The position numbers were made by a program, and so were the translations under genes. Below are positions 1 through 9,453 of a stretch of 48,703 nucleotides of DNA, in pieces. The DNA is taken from assembly GCA_012840925.1 (NCBI GenBank), contig DUVS01000042.1, forward strand, positions 1 through 48,703. The letters run 5' to 3'. Under the pieces are notes generated by a model, which was not told where the DNA came from, made no database searches, and saw nothing but the letters and a program-made list of their open reading frames with translations. Positions within the stretch are counted from its first letter, which is position 1. Each line of letters starts with the position of its first letter. The stretch is from Bacillota bacterium (GTDB lineage: Bacteria; Bacillota; Limnochordia; Darwinibacteriales; DTU012).

Positions 1-130
1 ATGGACTGATAATCGGCCATTTGATCCTAACTATAAGTGGACAGCCGGTTCTACTAATTAGTGTGGAATTACTATGTGGTTGTCAAAGTGCACAATAACT
101 ATTGACTATTCATAGCACGTCTTACTCAAT

Positions 131-154
131 GATGAGGGGGTATCCCCCCTCATC
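131..154. terminator. G/C-rich hairpin downstream of gapA
   Basis: A perfect 10-bp stem (GATGAGGGGG / CCCCCTCATC) with a TATC loop lies 24 bases beyond the gapA stop codon. It has no T-run on either side, so it is not a classical intrinsic terminator. It may stabilise the 3' end of the cggR-gapA message or terminate weakly. I see no gene in positions 1-130. Confidence 0.45.
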
Positions 155-177
155 GCATGCTAGATGATTATCGATCA

Positions 178-1182
<1,005 letters not shown>

Positions 1183-2220
1183 TTACATTTCCTCCTTGCT
1201 TTTTAGTATTTGAATCACCTTCCGGGCTGCCCCTTCATCGGTGATACAGACATCGCAATATCCCAGCCGGATGACTGACAACAGCGCCCAAGCCTTGCTC
1301 TTACCTCCGCCAACTCCAATGATTAATGGTATTTTAGCCAAATCCTCCATTCGTATCCCAACGGAAGCTGTGGAGTATACTACTTCGCCTTGTTCGTTGA
1401 AATAGTAGCCGAAGGCTTCTCCCACCGCGCCCCTGACAATCAGCTGCATGACATACTCATCATGCAGGCCCCGCCGTTTCGCCATTTCTTCGGCAGTGCC
1501 AATTCCATGGAGCAGCACATGGGCCCGCCGGCACAGCGAAACGACTTCCCGAATGCTTGGCTCTTGTAAAATGGTATCCACCAACTGCGGCTCAACATTG
1601 TCGGGAGCATGGAGCAGCCGATACGATCCTCCCAACCCTTGCGCGAGCTTTGCTGCAATTGTGTTGGCTTGCAGTTCCACATCTTCACCCAACCCACCCC
1701 GGGCAGGAACTACTATAACACGGCGCTTATGTCCATCCAGTCCGCAACTCTTTGCCACCTCAGCCAAAGTGGTTCCTCCGCTGACAGCGAGAATATCACC
1801 GTCTTTGAGGCAGTTGCGCAGATAACGGACAGCTGTTTTAGCCAAATCCTGCTTGACTAACGGGTCCTGATCTGAGTTTCCAGGAACGACTATCACTGCT
1901 TTCAGGTTCAACCTGCATGTCAATTCCTGCTCCAAATCGCTTAGGCCGCGCATCTGACGAATATACTCCCACAGCAGTGGCAATATCCGCTCGCCACCTA
2001 AACTGAGGGTCACACCAGAGCTGCTCTTGATTACATACCCCAATTCAGAAAGGAATTCCAGTTCATTTCGGATCAGCCGCTCAGGGGAGTGTAATTCCTG
2101 GGCCAGCGCTCTCCGGCCAATGGGACCTTTGTAGTAGATTGCCCTGAGAACTGCATAACGCTGTTCAATGATGGCCTTGATTTCTGGTGCAATTTGATGT
2201 AAAACCTGGATTGGATTCAC
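1183..2220 (-). CDS. cggR: central glycolytic genes regulator (CggR, SorC family)
   Basis: CggR represses the gapA operon and is released by fructose-1,6-bisphosphate in Bacillus. The protein is 345 aa (family about 340). An N-terminal winged-helix region (about 20-80, with GPIGRRALAQEL) precedes a SorC sugar-binding domain containing AVSGGTTLAEV, VPARGGLGEDVE and the C-terminal ITDEGAA segment. I start it at the GTG at 2220, which has GGAGGAG eight bases upstream. The open frame runs on to 2331, but starting there would place the operator inside the gene, and the extra residues do not match the family. It lies directly upstream of gapA with no gap and is probably autoregulated, as in Bacillus subtilis. 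Confidence 0.95.
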   Translation of the reverse strand: MNPIQVLHQIAPEIKAIIEQRYAVLRAIYYKGPIGRRALAQELHSPERLIRNELEFLSELGYVIKSSSGVTLSLGGERILPLLWEYIRQMRGLSDLEQELTCRLNLKAVIVVPGNSDQDPLVKQDLAKTAVRYLRNCLKDGDILAVSGGTTLAEVAKSCGLDGHKRRVIVVPARGGLGEDVELQANTIAAKLAQGLGGSYRLLHAPDNVEPQLVDTILQEPSIREVVSLCRRAHVLLHGIGTAEEMAKRRGLHDEYVMQLIVRGAVGEAFGYYFNEQGEVVYSTASVGIRMEDLAKIPLIIGVGGGKSKAWALLSVIRLGYCDVCITDEGAARKVIQILKSKEEM

Positions 2221-2239
2221 CAGTAAGACTCCTCCGTGG

Positions 2240-2275
2240 GATCGATTTTGTCCCGACAACATCGTTTTTGTCCCG
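2240..2275 (-). promoter_or_regulatory. tandem CggR operator
   Basis: Read on the minus strand there are two direct repeats, CGGGACAAAAACGATG and CGGGACAAAATCGATC, starting exactly 20 bases apart. The known Bacillus CggR operator is two CGGGAC-N6-TGTC half-sites with the same 20-bp period. The CGGGAC cores match perfectly and the second half-elements are variant. The site lies 20 bases upstream of the cggR GTG, where Bacillus also carries it (between promoter and cggR). Confidence 0.82.
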
Positions 2276-2367
2276 CATGATCCACACAAAATCGATACCA
2301 TTCTAAGACAGGGTATTCTAGACTTTGCCAAATGGTTCCTGCTTTTAGTTGTTAAGAATTGGTAATT

Positions 2368-3276
2368 TTAACCAAGACTCTTGCTGATCTTAATCAGCTG
2401 CTGCAGCCGGTAATTGACACCGGATTTGCTGATCGGTGGATTAATCATCTGACCAAGTTCTTTCAAAGTCGCATAAGGATTTTCGATCCTTAGTGTGGCT
2501 ATTTCCGCCAGTTTCGGCGGTAGATCTGACAGACTCATATGTTTCTGGATCTTTTCAACAGCATCGATCTGCTCAACTGCAGCTTGTATTGTTTTTTCCA
2601 CATTGGCTGTCTCACAGTTGACGAGACGGTTGACGCGATTACGCATATCCTTGACAATCCGTACATTCTCCAACTGCATCAAAGCGTTGTAGGCCCCCAT
2701 CAGGTTGAGCAGGGTGACAATATGGTCCGCGTCTTTGAGGTATACCAGCAAATCACCTTTACGAGTGGTTATCTTTGCTTCCAGGCCAAAGGCGTTGATG
2801 TTGTGATAGACCTTCTGAGCAACCTCATACTTTTCAGTGAAAATCTCTAAATGATATGTCTTCTTAGGATTGGTTACCGAGCCGTGGCCTAAAAACGCAC
2901 CTCGGACATAAGCTTTCCGGCAGCAGCTCAGGGCTAGGATTTCCCGTTCTTGATCCAGATATTCCTGACTGCGCATAGCTTCGTGGACCATCCGGGCGTC
3001 CACTGGCTGTAATACCCTGACTGTGTAAACCTGATTCTTCCGGGCCCGGGCCCTCTGGACCAGCAGCTGCGTTTGGACCTCGGGAAATACTCCTTTGACC
3101 AGGGTGAGAATTTTCCTGGCGATCAAAGGGGTGAAATGATAGAAATCCAGGTATTTTCCGCCTCCAAAGAGATAGCCATTGAAATCGTAATATGCACTAA
3201 GTTCTGCAATGCGGCAGCATCGTTCCTCTGGTATCACTCGTGCCAGTTCCCGTTTGGTATCTTTAGAGAATGCCAC
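2368..3276 (-). CDS. whiA: DNA-binding protein WhiA
   Basis: WhiA is a DNA-binding protein conserved in Gram-positive bacteria that affects cell division (and sporulation in actinomycetes). It has a LAGLIDADG-like N-terminal fold and a C-terminal helix-turn-helix. Visible family motifs are CCRKAYVRGAFLGHGSV, VRIVKDMRNRVNRLVNCET and the C-terminal TLKELGQMI...ISKSGVNYRL. I start it at the GTG at 3276 (sequence VAFSKDTKREL, 302 aa), with GGGAGG about seven bases upstream. The frame is open to 3327, but that would overlap vanW. The start lies one base beyond the vanW stop, so the two genes are cotranscribed. The yvcK-whiA association is typical, although rapZ is missing. Confidence 0.96.
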   Translation of the reverse strand: MAFSKDTKRELARVIPEERCCRIAELSAYYDFNGYLFGGGKYLDFYHFTPLIARKILTLVKGVFPEVQTQLLVQRARARKNQVYTVRVLQPVDARMVHEAMRSQEYLDQEREILALSCCRKAYVRGAFLGHGSVTNPKKTYHLEIFTEKYEVAQKVYHNINAFGLEAKITTRKGDLLVYLKDADHIVTLLNLMGAYNALMQLENVRIVKDMRNRVNRLVNCETANVEKTIQAAVEQIDAVEKIQKHMSLSDLPPKLAEIATLRIENPYATLKELGQMINPPISKSGVNYRLQQLIKISKSLG

Positions 3277-3277
3277 C

Positions 3278-4093
3278 CTATTCCCTCCCAATGATCCATA
3301 CTCGCACACGCCAGCCTTGGATCTCACCCTTGACTATAATAGGAGATTCGCTGTTATTGCGGAATTTGAAGTCCGTATGGGGCCAGGCCACTGTCGCATC
3401 CATGCCGTGGCGGATATAACTTGGGGCGATGGAATGCATCCGCCGCTCCACAATTTCCAATCCGGCACGCCGCACTGCATTGTACAGAGTGGTGGAAACC
3501 TGGCACACACCGCCGCCCACAGCATCGGCCACGCTTTCACCATATATTACCGGCGCAGGCCGGTACCCTTTTTCCGGTGTCCGTTCCCCCACCACCTCAT
3601 TGAAGGAAAAGACTTCACCCGGAAGCACCAAAGTATTGTTGATGGCTGCCAAAGATAACCGCAGGTTAGATACTCTGCCGGGAGAACCCATCACCGGAGT
3701 GCTAAAGTCCCCGATAACAGCCTGTAATGGTTCGAGATGCTCAGTCCGGACTAAAGGAACTGTCTCTGTAATCACAGGCTCAAGATGGGTGTTGGCTGGT
3801 GCATTCATTACCAGCTCAACAGTGGCTTCGACATCAACATGGATTCCATTTTGCTCCGGTATGATCCCACCGCTCTTTTTGTCAATGCTGGCATTTACTT
3901 CCGGCTGATCTATTTCTCTGGCAATTTGTTGGACAATCGTTCGCACTTCGTCTTTGAGGTAGTATTCCATATTCCGGTAGTCCAACCGAACGCCAGGTTC
4001 CACACCGACAATCCGCCTTTCCATCTGGCGCAGGAATGGTGCCAAAACTCCCACTACGCTTATAAGCACAAAGACAGAGATCCAGCGTTTCAA
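3278..4093 (-). CDS. VanW-like family protein
   Basis: This is a 271-aa protein with an N-terminal membrane anchor (about residues 4-20) and a C-terminal VanW domain. The typical VanW core LVLPGEVFSFNEVVGERT and the GGGVCQVSTTLYNAV segment are visible. VanW-domain proteins are found in cell-envelope contexts and some vancomycin-resistance clusters, but their biochemical role is not established. Residues 21-130 form an extracytoplasmic region I do not recognise. The start is TTG at 4093 with an AGGGGG stretch eight bases upstream. It sits between yvcK and whiA, about 70 bases below yvcK and one base above whiA, so it appears inserted into the usual yvcK-whiA pair. Confidence 0.88.
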   Translation of the reverse strand: MKRWISVFVLISVVGVLAPFLRQMERRIVGVEPGVRLDYRNMEYYLKDEVRTIVQQIAREIDQPEVNASIDKKSGGIIPEQNGIHVDVEATVELVMNAPANTHLEPVITETVPLVRTEHLEPLQAVIGDFSTPVMGSPGRVSNLRLSLAAINNTLVLPGEVFSFNEVVGERTPEKGYRPAPVIYGESVADAVGGGVCQVSTTLYNAVRRAGLEIVERRMHSIAPSYIRHGMDATVAWPHTDFKFRNNSESPIIVKGEIQGWRVRVWIIGRE

Positions 4094-4162
4094 CCCTATC
4101 GCCCCCTCAAAAAATCATATGAGGCACGATAAGGATTTACGACATATTCCAAGGGCTTGATC

Positions 4163-5440
4163 CTAGGATTTCGACTCAACCACAAGCTTGATCAAGGCTT
4201 GAGCCAAAGCCTGGGAGTCATGGCGTACCAAATCGCCCTGATCCAGCAGTGGGGCCATAATCGGATTCACATCATATTTCTTGACCTGATTGACATCGGG
4301 CTTAACCGGATAAGCATTCTCGCTGCTGTACTTGCGGGCCTGGGCGGCTGTAAGGCGTTGGTTGTTGATCAAGGCATAATCAAAGATTTTCCGCCCATCG
4401 GCGTGCTTTATGATCGCCTTTATATGATCAGATGCAGACATCTGATCTGTTTCACCCGGCTGGGTCATGACATTACAGACGTAAACCTTGAGAGCTGCGC
4501 TCTCTGCCAGTGCTGTGCAGATTTTGTTGACCAAAAGATTGGGAATTACACTTGTGTATAAGCTTCCCGGCCCAAGAACGATCAGATCAGCATTCTCTAT
4601 CGCCTCCAGTGCCTCCGGCAGTGGTTCTGCATTCCGGGGTACCAAGCTGATTGCCTCAATCTTCTTTTGTGCCTCCGGGATCTTACTTTCTCCGATTACT
4701 TCGGTTCCATCTGTGTATTTGGCCTTTAGCTTCACCTTTGTCAATGTGGACGGAAGTACGATACCTCGCACCGCCAGAACCTTACTGAACTGTCTGATGG
4801 CCGTTTCAAAGTCGCCGGTAATGTCGGTCATGGCTGCAATGAACAGATTGCCGAAGCTATGGCCGGTCAATCCCTCGCCCCAGGAAAAGCGATACTGGAA
4901 CAACTGTTCCATCAGCGGCTCCGTATCAGCCAAAGCAACCAGCGTATTGCGGACATCTCCAGGCGGCAGAATCCCGAGCTCTTCCCGGATTCTGCCGGAA
5001 CTGCCGCCGTCATCGGCAACTGTGACTATTGCTGTAACATTGCTGGAATATGCTTTTAATCCACGCAGCAGGGTACTTAGCCCTGTACCGCCGCCAATCA
5101 CAACAATCCGCGGCCCCCGCTCCAGACTGCGCCTGCGGTAGACAACTTCAGCCAAATCTTCAACTTCATCCGGCGAAACCACTTCAATAATGGACCGGAT
5201 CAGGTTGCGGATTCCCAAACAACCAAGGCCAATGCCCATTACAACCAAGACGGCGGCAGCAACAGCAACATTATTCACATAGTGGTTCAGCAGACGTAAT
5301 AGTTTGGCTTCAGCCGGAGATGATATGTGAAAATCCCAGATTATGATACCCAAGGCAAACAACAGTACTCCCAGGATCATCAAAGCAATCCAGCGTTTGA
5401 CCCCCATCCCGGGAATCAGCCACCGATATCTGCCTTTCAT
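4163..5440 (-). CDS. yvcK: YvcK / gluconeogenesis factor, membrane-anchored form
   Basis: YvcK belongs to the CofD-like fold family and is needed in Bacillus for growth on gluconeogenic carbon sources and for cell-shape control; it binds UDP-sugars. The core begins with RIVVIGGGTGLSTLLRGLK, followed by VTVADDGGSSGRIR and PPGDVRNTLVAL. About 110 residues precede this core and contain two membrane segments (around residues 15-35 and 58-80), so the protein should be anchored with the catalytic-like domain in the cytoplasm; B. subtilis YvcK lacks them. I start at the ATG at 5440 (GGAGGGAG six bases upstream). A TTG at 5476 is possible. It lies between the PHP hydrolase and vanW. rapZ, the usual upstream partner, is absent. 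Confidence 0.94.
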   Translation of the reverse strand: MKGRYRWLIPGMGVKRWIALMILGVLLFALGIIIWDFHISSPAEAKLLRLLNHYVNNVAVAAAVLVVMGIGLGCLGIRNLIRSIIEVVSPDEVEDLAEVVYRRRSLERGPRIVVIGGGTGLSTLLRGLKAYSSNVTAIVTVADDGGSSGRIREELGILPPGDVRNTLVALADTEPLMEQLFQYRFSWGEGLTGHSFGNLFIAAMTDITGDFETAIRQFSKVLAVRGIVLPSTLTKVKLKAKYTDGTEVIGESKIPEAQKKIEAISLVPRNAEPLPEALEAIENADLIVLGPGSLYTSVIPNLLVNKICTALAESAALKVYVCNVMTQPGETDQMSASDHIKAIIKHADGRKIFDYALINNQRLTAAQARKYSSENAYPVKPDVNQVKKYDVNPIMAPLLDQGDLVRHDSQALAQALIKLVVESKS

Positions 5441-5482
5441 AAGAAACTCCCTCCATCCGACAGTCTCCCCCAACAACTCTCC

Positions 5483-6220
5483 CTACCGTTTGGCATTGAT
5501 GACCAAGTCAGGAGTCAGCCCTGCTTTTTTAGCAAGGTCAATGCCATACTTAAAATCACCTACCCGGCTGGGATGGTGGGCATCGCTGCCGATGACGAAT
5601 TTAACCCCTTCGTTGGCTGCCAGCTCGATCAACTCTATTGTCATATTTTTATGACTTGTATTGATCTCAAATGCCGTATTTCTTGCGGCGCACGCTCTGG
5701 CCAGCTCTCGTGAATCAATGTTAAAACGATGGCCCGGATGGGTGATGATATCGATTGGGTGGCGATACACCGCATTGACAATGGCCTCTGTGTTCAGCAG
5801 CCTTGTTTTCCGCTTCAATCCGGGTGTTAGGCCACGTAAGCAGTGCATCATGGTTCTATTCACACCATCGAGCCACTGCTCCGGCTTCACCATCAGGTGC
5901 AGCCCCACCAGCAGCAGATCAAGCTTGCCAATATACTCGGCTGAAACATCAATATCCCCATGGATACTGGTAACATTAGCCTCGACTCCCAGTTTCACCT
6001 GTACATTGCTGTGCACTTGCATACTAGCCTCGATTTCAGAGCGAATCTGATCGAGAACAACCAAATTCTTGATTCCAATCCCAAACATATGCCCGGGGCC
6101 GTGATCGCTGATGGCTATCTCATCAAGGCCAATCAGCTCTGCCTGGGCCACATTGTCAAGAACCTTGCCTTTGCCATGGCTGTGTTTGGTATGTGTGTGG
6201 TAATCTGCAAATAGTTCCAT
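5483..6220 (-). CDS. PHP-domain metal-dependent phosphoesterase (YcdX-like)
   Basis: This is a 245-aa single-domain PHP protein. The metal-binding motif HTHTKHSHG lies near the N-terminus. Further conserved histidines and aspartates are at AISDHGPGH, GVEANV, HPGHR and the C-terminal GSDAHHPSRVG. The family hydrolyses phosphate esters, and the substrate is not predictable here. I chose the ATG at 6220 because the motif begins directly after it and GGTGAT lies upstream; the frame is open to 6256. A perfect -10 hexamer TATAAT (minus strand, 6237-6242) would give a very short leader, but no good -35 is seen. It takes the place normally held by rapZ upstream of yvcK. Confidence 0.88.
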   Translation of the reverse strand: MELFADYHTHTKHSHGKGKVLDNVAQAELIGLDEIAISDHGPGHMFGIGIKNLVVLDQIRSEIEASMQVHSNVQVKLGVEANVTSIHGDIDVSAEYIGKLDLLLVGLHLMVKPEQWLDGVNRTMMHCLRGLTPGLKRKTRLLNTEAIVNAVYRHPIDIITHPGHRFNIDSRELARACAARNTAFEINTSHKNMTIELIELAANEGVKFVIGSDAHHPSRVGDFKYGIDLAKKAGLTPDLVINAKR

Positions 6221-6300
6221 GTCTATCACCCTAAATATTATAACCAAATTGACCAATCGAACGGGAACGCAAAGATTACATTTATTTTACAAACTAAGTA

Positions 6301-6329
6301 TTGCCTAAATCCTGTTCCCTTGCTATAAT
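6301..6329 (+). promoter_or_regulatory. sigma-A promoter of the amino acid ABC transporter operon
   Basis: A -35 box TTGCCT (6301-6306) and a consensus -10 box TATAAT (6324-6329) are separated by exactly 17 bases. Transcription should begin near 6336, about 90 bases before the binding-protein gene. Confidence 0.78.
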
Positions 6330-6351
6330 CAATGTATCAATTTACCGTTAT

Positions 6352-6369
6352 GATGAATATATATTCATA
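6352..6369. promoter_or_regulatory. ARG box (ArgR/AhrC operator)
   Basis: The core TGAATATATATTCA (6354-6367) is a perfect palindrome. It agrees with the ArgR/AhrC consensus TGAATwwwwATTCA at every fixed position. It lies about 18-31 bases beyond the predicted transcription start, a position suited to repression. This implies arginine-dependent control and suggests that the transported substrate is arginine or a related basic amino acid. Confidence 0.72.
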
Positions 6370-6425
6370 CGGAACCGGGTAAGTGGATGTTAACGCCAAT
6401 ATCAAAAAACGGAAGGTGAAAAATT

Positions 6426-7169
6426 ATGAAAAAAATGACTTTGGTCGCGCTGTTGCTGCTAGTATGTCTAGGAACTGTTTCGCCAGCATTAGCCCAAAAA
6501 CCTGTTTTAAGGGTTGCGGCAGATTGTGCATTTGTACCTTTTGAATACGTCGACGAGAAAAACCAAATCGTAGGCTTTGATGTCGACTTAGCCAAGGCAA
6601 TCGGCGAAGCAATCGGCTATGAAGTTCTATTTCTCAACCAAGCTTGGGACGGCTTGATTCCCAGCCTGCTTAACAAGAACATCGATATGATTGCATCAGG
6701 AATGTCCATTACCGAAGAAAGAGCCAAGCAGGTCAATTTCTCTGACCCATATTTTACATCAGTTCTAACTATTGTTGTACATAAAAACAACAATGACATT
6801 GCCACACTGGATGACTTAACCGGCAAAAGAGTAGGGGTCCAAATCAACACCACAGGCGACTTTGCCGCATCGGACATACCAGATGTGAAAATCAGCCGTT
6901 ATAACACCGTACCAGAGACCCTGCAAAACATAGTCCTGGGTATTATCGATGCCGCAGTTATTGATCTGCCTGTAGCCGATGCGTTCTTTGCAGCGACTCC
7001 AAACGCTCCTCTAAAACATGTGGGCAAAGTTTCTGAAGATGACTACTTCGGGTTGGCCATGCGAAAAGAAGATACAGAACTCCTTGAAAAAGTGAATGCA
7101 GCTTTAGCCAAACTCAAAGAAGACGGCACTTATGATGAAATATACGAAAAATGGTTTTCGGGAATGTAA
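6426..7169 (+). CDS. amino acid ABC transporter, substrate-binding protein
   Basis: This is a 247-aa extracytoplasmic solute-binding protein of family 3. A signal peptide ends at about residue 23 (SPALA-Q). The mature protein opens with the standard LRVAADCAFVPFEYVDE segment and carries GFDVDLAKAIGEAIG and GMSITEERAKQVNFSDPY. There is no lipobox, because the only early cysteine (C14) is preceded by Leu-Val. The form is therefore a free signal-peptidase-I product, unusual for a monoderm, where these proteins are normally lipid-anchored. Its ribosome binding site GGAAGGTG lies upstream of the ATG. It is the first gene of the operon, under the ARG-box promoter, and is separated from the permease by a strong hairpin. 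Confidence 0.93.
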   Translation: MKKMTLVALLLLVCLGTVSPALAQKPVLRVAADCAFVPFEYVDEKNQIVGFDVDLAKAIGEAIGYEVLFLNQAWDGLIPSLLNKNIDMIASGMSITEERAKQVNFSDPYFTSVLTIVVHKNNNDIATLDDLTGKRVGVQINTTGDFAASDIPDVKISRYNTVPETLQNIVLGIIDAAVIDLPVADAFFAATPNAPLKHVGKVSEDDYFGLAMRKEDTELLEKVNAALAKLKEDGTYDEIYEKWFSGM

Positions 7170-7177
7170 GTCGAAAT

Positions 7178-7212
7178 AAAAAGGTGCGTTCCCTCAAGCA
7201 ACGCACCTTTTT
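7178..7212 (+). terminator. intercistronic hairpin between binding protein and permease
   Basis: A perfect 12-bp stem (AAAAAGGTGCGT / ACGCACCTTTTT) with an 11-base loop ends in a T-run. It probably terminates part of the transcripts or protects the 3' end of the binding-protein message, giving more binding protein than permease and ATPase, a common design in such operons. Confidence 0.78.
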
Positions 7213-7234
7213 CATGTGTTAAAGGAGGGCAAAG

Positions 7235-7903
7235 ATGGATTTTCAATGGAATCTGGTCTGGAGTTCAGTACCTACACTCTTGGAAGGAGCTGTGCTTACA
7301 CTTCAGCTAACAACCATAGCTGTATCGGTGGGGGTTGTACTGGGCACGATCTTTGGCATCATGCGCTTAAGCCGCACTCCCCTGCGTTATCTGGCAATGG
7401 GGTATATTGATTTTATTCGAGGAACACCACTTCTGGTGCAGATCTTTATAATTTATTATGGTGTGCCCAATTTGCTGCCCCGTCTGTTTACAACAGGCAT
7501 CCAGCCCTATGTTGCGGCGCTGGTTGCCTTAAGCATCAACAGTGGTGCTTACGTTGCCGAAATTGTGAGGGCTGGGATTCAGTCCATCGAAAAAGGCCAA
7601 ACGGAAGCTGCCTTATCTTTAGGCTTGAGCAGTACGGCCACGATGATTCATATCATTCTGCCTCAGGCCTTCAAAAGAATAATTCCACCGCTGGGCAATG
7701 AGTTCATCGCTCTTTTGAAAGACTCATCCTTGGTGTCAGCAATCGCCCTGGAAGAGTTGGTCAGAAAGGCGCAGATCGTGTCCGGGCGGACGTTCAGGCC
7801 TTTTGAAGTCTGGTTTGTAGTGGCGATCATGTACTTAATAATGACTGTGACCGTTTCCCGGATTGTCAGCATCCTGGAACGTCGGCTAAGGGTAGGTGAA
7901 TAA
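7235..7903 (+). CDS. amino acid ABC transporter, permease
   Basis: This is a 222-aa inner-membrane permease of the His/Glu/Gln/Arg/opine (HisM/GlnP) family with about five membrane spans. The family hallmarks [17 protein letters not shown] and the EAA loop ([23 protein letters not shown]) are visible. The start ATG has AAAGGAGG six bases upstream. It ends one base before the ATPase ATG, so the two are translationally coupled, and it should form the channel with the ATPase encoded next. Confidence 0.94.
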   Translation: MDFQWNLVWSSVPTLLEGAVLTLQLTTIAVSVGVVLGTIFGIMRLSRTPLRYLAMGYIDFIRGTPLLVQIFIIYYGVPNLLPRLFTTGIQPYVAALVALSINSGAYVAEIVRAGIQSIEKGQTEAALSLGLSSTATMIHIILPQAFKRIIPPLGNEFIALLKDSSLVSAIALEELVRKAQIVSGRTFRPFEVWFVVAIMYLIMTVTVSRIVSILERRLRVGE

Positions 7904-7904
7904 G

Positions 7905-8627
7905 ATGGCAATTATCGAGGTCACTAATCTCCACAAGAAATTCAAGGATCTCCATGTCCTCAAAGGGATCACAACCACCATCAAACAGGGGGAAGTAGTA
8001 GTAGTCATCGGGCCGTCCGGGAGCGGTAAAAGCACTTTTCTGCGCTGCCTCAATTTCCTGGAACTGCCTACCAGCGGCGAAATCAAGTTTGAGGGCAACC
8101 TGATTACCCACCGCAACCTTCAGTTAGTCCGCCGCGAAATGGGGATGGTTTTCCAGCGCTTTAACCTCTTTCCCCACATGAAGGTAGTCGACAATATCAC
8201 TCTCGCACCGAAGCTGGTCCGCAAAACTGAACCGGCCATAGCCGAAAGCCAGGCCCATGCATTACTGGAACGAGTAGGCTTAAGCGATAAGGCGGACGCC
8301 TATCCCGAACAACTCTCCGGTGGGCAGCAGCAGCGGGTTGCCATCGCCAGGGCGTTGGCCATGCGGCCGAAAGTGATGCTTTTTGACGAGCCAACATCTG
8401 CCCTTGATCCAGAGATGATCGGTGAAGTCTTGGATGTAATGAAAAGCTTGGCAGCTGATGGTATGACCATGATAGTGGTCACCCATGAGATGGGCTTTGC
8501 GCGGGAAGTAGCAGATCGGGTCATCTTCCTGGATGATGGTTTGTTAGTTGAAGAGAATAGTCCGGATCAGCTGTTCAGTGCTCCCCAGCATCCCCGGACT
8601 CAGAGCTTTCTAAGCAAGATTCTTTAA
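7905..8627 (+). CDS. amino acid ABC transporter, ATP-binding protein
   Basis: This is a 240-aa nucleotide-binding subunit of a polar amino acid importer (GlnQ/ArtP-like). It has Walker [10 protein letters not shown] (residues 36-44), signature LSGGQQQR, Walker B VMLFDEP and the switch histidine in VVTHEMGF. The start is the ATG at 7905, one base after the permease stop, with AGGTG seven bases upstream. The frame also allows a GTG at 7896. It completes a three-gene importer unit and is followed by a strong terminator. Confidence 0.96.
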   Translation: MAIIEVTNLHKKFKDLHVLKGITTTIKQGEVVVVIGPSGSGKSTFLRCLNFLELPTSGEIKFEGNLITHRNLQLVRREMGMVFQRFNLFPHMKVVDNITLAPKLVRKTEPAIAESQAHALLERVGLSDKADAYPEQLSGGQQQRVAIARALAMRPKVMLFDEPTSALDPEMIGEVLDVMKSLAADGMTMIVVTHEMGFAREVADRVIFLDDGLLVEENSPDQLFSAPQHPRTQSFLSKIL

Positions 8628-8644
8628 CAAGGTCTGATAACGAC

Positions 8645-8683
8645 AAACGTCTATGTAGTATCTCCTACATAGACGTTTTGCTT
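8645..8683. terminator. terminator between the ABC operon and the convergent dnaI-like gene
   Basis: A perfect 14-bp stem (AAACGTCTATGTAG / CTACATAGACGTTT) with a 6-base loop is followed on the plus strand by TTGCTTT. It ends the ABC transporter operon and may also act on the minus-strand gene ending at 8692. Confidence 0.85.
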
Positions 8684-8691
8684 TATATCTA

Positions 8692-9453
8692 TCAAAGCGC
8701 GCTGCCTTGCCTGTATTTGATTTCCCGCCAGTCAGGTCCTTGTAGGATCAAATCCAGCGAGTTATACAGGATTCTTGATGCCAGCCTGGATCCTACCCGC
8801 AATTCCAACTCATCGAGATTAAAGTTGGTTGTATATACTGTAGGTTTGAACTGATTCAGTCTGCCGTCCACAATCACCAGCAGTTTTTCCAATGCCCAAT
8901 CCGATTCCCGTTCACTTCCCAGATCATCCAATACCAATAGATCCACGGCTATCAGCTGCTGGATGTTCCCCGCTCCCTGGCGCAGTTGTTCCAGATAAGT
9001 AGGAATGTGGGCAAATCCAGTCGTATAGTCATTTTTGAGCATATTCAGGATCGCACAGGCTAAATGCGTCTTGCCCCTGCCCGCCTTGCCGCAGAGAATC
9101 AAGCCTTTTCCGTCTCTGTTTTTGGCAAAATTGGTGGCAAATTTGAGACAGCTGGTGTAAGCATCGCGGTTAAAACTCTCAACGTTAAAATTGTCAAACT
9201 GATGATTTCTCAGAGCTGGCGGCATAGGTAGGCTTACTTCTGGTTTGACGGTGACCTTTTGCAGTTGTTCACGGAGGGCCTTTTGTCTGGCAAGTGCACA
9301 GCGGCAGTCGGTGTCCAACCAGAGTCCGCGGCCAATGCTTTTCGGCATCACAAAGGGATGCAGCCGGTAAATCCGGTTGATCGTTTGCTTGCAGCGGGAA
9401 CACTTTGCCGCCAGGTTCGGCCGGTAATAGCGGCGAATGCCGTACTTAGTCAT
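8692..9453 (-). CDS. DnaI/DnaC-like replicative helicase loader ATPase
   Basis: This 253-aa AAA+ ATPase of the DnaC/DnaI/IstB group should load the replicative helicase. The N-terminal 60 residues carry a CSRCKQ pair and a later CRC, resembling the zinc-binding N-terminal domain of DnaI. The ATPase core has Walker A GKAGRGKTHLA, Walker B LLVLDDLGSE and sensor motif YTTNFN. I start at the ATG at 9453, which overlaps the DnaD-like stop in ATGACTAA. The open frame continues to 9735, but that region is coded in another frame by the DnaD-like gene. The pairing with a DnaD-like protein supports a primosome role rather than a transposon IstB, and no transposase is nearby. Confidence 0.88.
   Translation of the reverse strand: MTKYGIRRYYRPNLAAKCSRCKQTINRIYRLHPFVMPKSIGRGLWLDTDCRCALARQKALREQLQKVTVKPEVSLPMPPALRNHQFDNFNVESFNRDAYTSCLKFATNFAKNRDGKGLILCGKAGRGKTHLACAILNMLKNDYTTGFAHIPTYLEQLRQGAGNIQQLIAVDLLVLDDLGSERESDWALEKLLVIVDGRLNQFKPTVYTTNFNLDELELRVGSRLASRILYNSLDLILQGPDWREIKYRQGSAL

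Noticed and set aside
2221-2331. Upstream extension of cggR
   Set aside because: It would place the CggR operator inside the coding region; the GTG at 2220 has a good ribosome binding site and matches the family N-terminus.
8692-9453. IstB of an IS21-type insertion sequence
   Set aside because: No transposase gene or terminal repeats are nearby and the partner gene is DnaD-like.
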